Origin: Armatimonadota bacterium | GTDB taxonomy: Bacteria > Armatimonadota > Zipacnadia > Zipacnadales > UBA11051 | Length of the DNA stretch: 6,099 nt | Assembly (NCBI GenBank): GCA_003542955.1 | Contig: DPJP01000219.1 | Coordinates: forward strand, 18,222 to 24,320 | Reading direction: 5' to 3' | Notes under the pieces: generated by a model | Database searches by the model: none | What the model was told of the DNA's origin: nothing | What the model saw: only the letters and a program-made list of their open reading frames with translations | Translations under genes and position numbers: made by a program | Shown here: positions 5,932-6,099 of the stretch, in pieces | Layout: each line of letters starts with the position of its first letter | Position numbering within the stretch: the stretch's first letter is position 1

Positions 5932-6099
5932 GGTTTGTCCTCCTGCCGCGATCTGGGCAGCATCAGAGAACAGAGAGACCACAGGGCGTCGAGATGAGGG
6001 GTTTCCCCGTCACCCAGAAAGCCCGCAAACGCAGGAGACCAACACGGCACTGCCATCCCCCACGTGGGAGCGTCGTTCGCCGTTCTCCCCCCTCGTCCC
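5932..6099. other. Right-end region without a convincing gene
   Basis: Presumably this holds the promoter of the minus-strand series, but no -10/-35 pair stands out. A minus-strand frame of 48 codons (ATG 6056, stop at 5910) has no ribosome binding site and a composition unlike the neighbouring genes. GGGG-TTT-CCCC at 5998-6008 is a small inverted repeat, and CACGTG at 6061-6066 is a 6-bp palindrome. The text of 5960-6050 reads differently from the flanking coding DNA (purine-rich on the plus strand) and could be an interspersed repeat, which cannot be tested within this window. Confidence 0.35.

Noticed and set aside
5250..6056. Read-through of the TGA at 5910-5912 joining a 48-codon frame to the first membrane gene
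   Set aside because: The upstream frame is in phase, but it has no ribosome binding site, and no recoding signal surrounds the stop. The paralogues do not have such an N-terminus.

Overview
This window comes from a GC-rich bacterial chromosome whose genes use Shine-Dalgarno sites. Nothing in it fixes the taxon. The general look (GC-rich, an oxidoreductase pair with no obvious pathway, a family of unrecognised membrane proteins) suits an uncultured environmental lineage, but that is an impression, not a demonstration. No rRNA, tRNA, CRISPR array, transposase, phage gene or attachment site was seen.

The left third (97-2038, + strand) is a two-gene transcription unit. It holds an aldo/keto reductase with a complete Asp-Tyr-Lys-His tetrad, followed after 34 nt by a zinc-type medium-chain dehydrogenase that has lost the structural-zinc lobe. 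Both have good Shine-Dalgarno sites. Together they look like a small redox cassette for an alcohol, polyol or sugar, with substrate unknown. The first 96 bases are unresolved.

The right two thirds (2167-5831, - strand) hold four consecutive genes of one unrecognised paralogous family, read right to left and converging on the dehydrogenase. Each protein carries the same module: a short N-terminal motif around Val-Tyr-Arg (often with a conserved Cys before it), a pair of membrane segments, then a beta-rich cytosolic domain resembling a bacterial PH-like domain (as in YdbS/YdbT-type proteins), ending in a helix with an LRD-like motif. The third gene (3019-4410) holds two modules fused head to tail, so the locus has five copies. 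The fused protein's linker is built from a 78-bp tandem repeat with a 34-bp core repeated three times without a single change. The last gene (2167-2904) has diverged most and gained a C-terminal membrane segment. No function can be assigned. The layout suggests a locally amplified membrane-protein system whose products may assemble together.

The right end (5832-6099) has no convincing gene. It does hold a 23-codon open frame with an ideal Shine-Dalgarno just upstream of the first membrane gene, a possible leader peptide.
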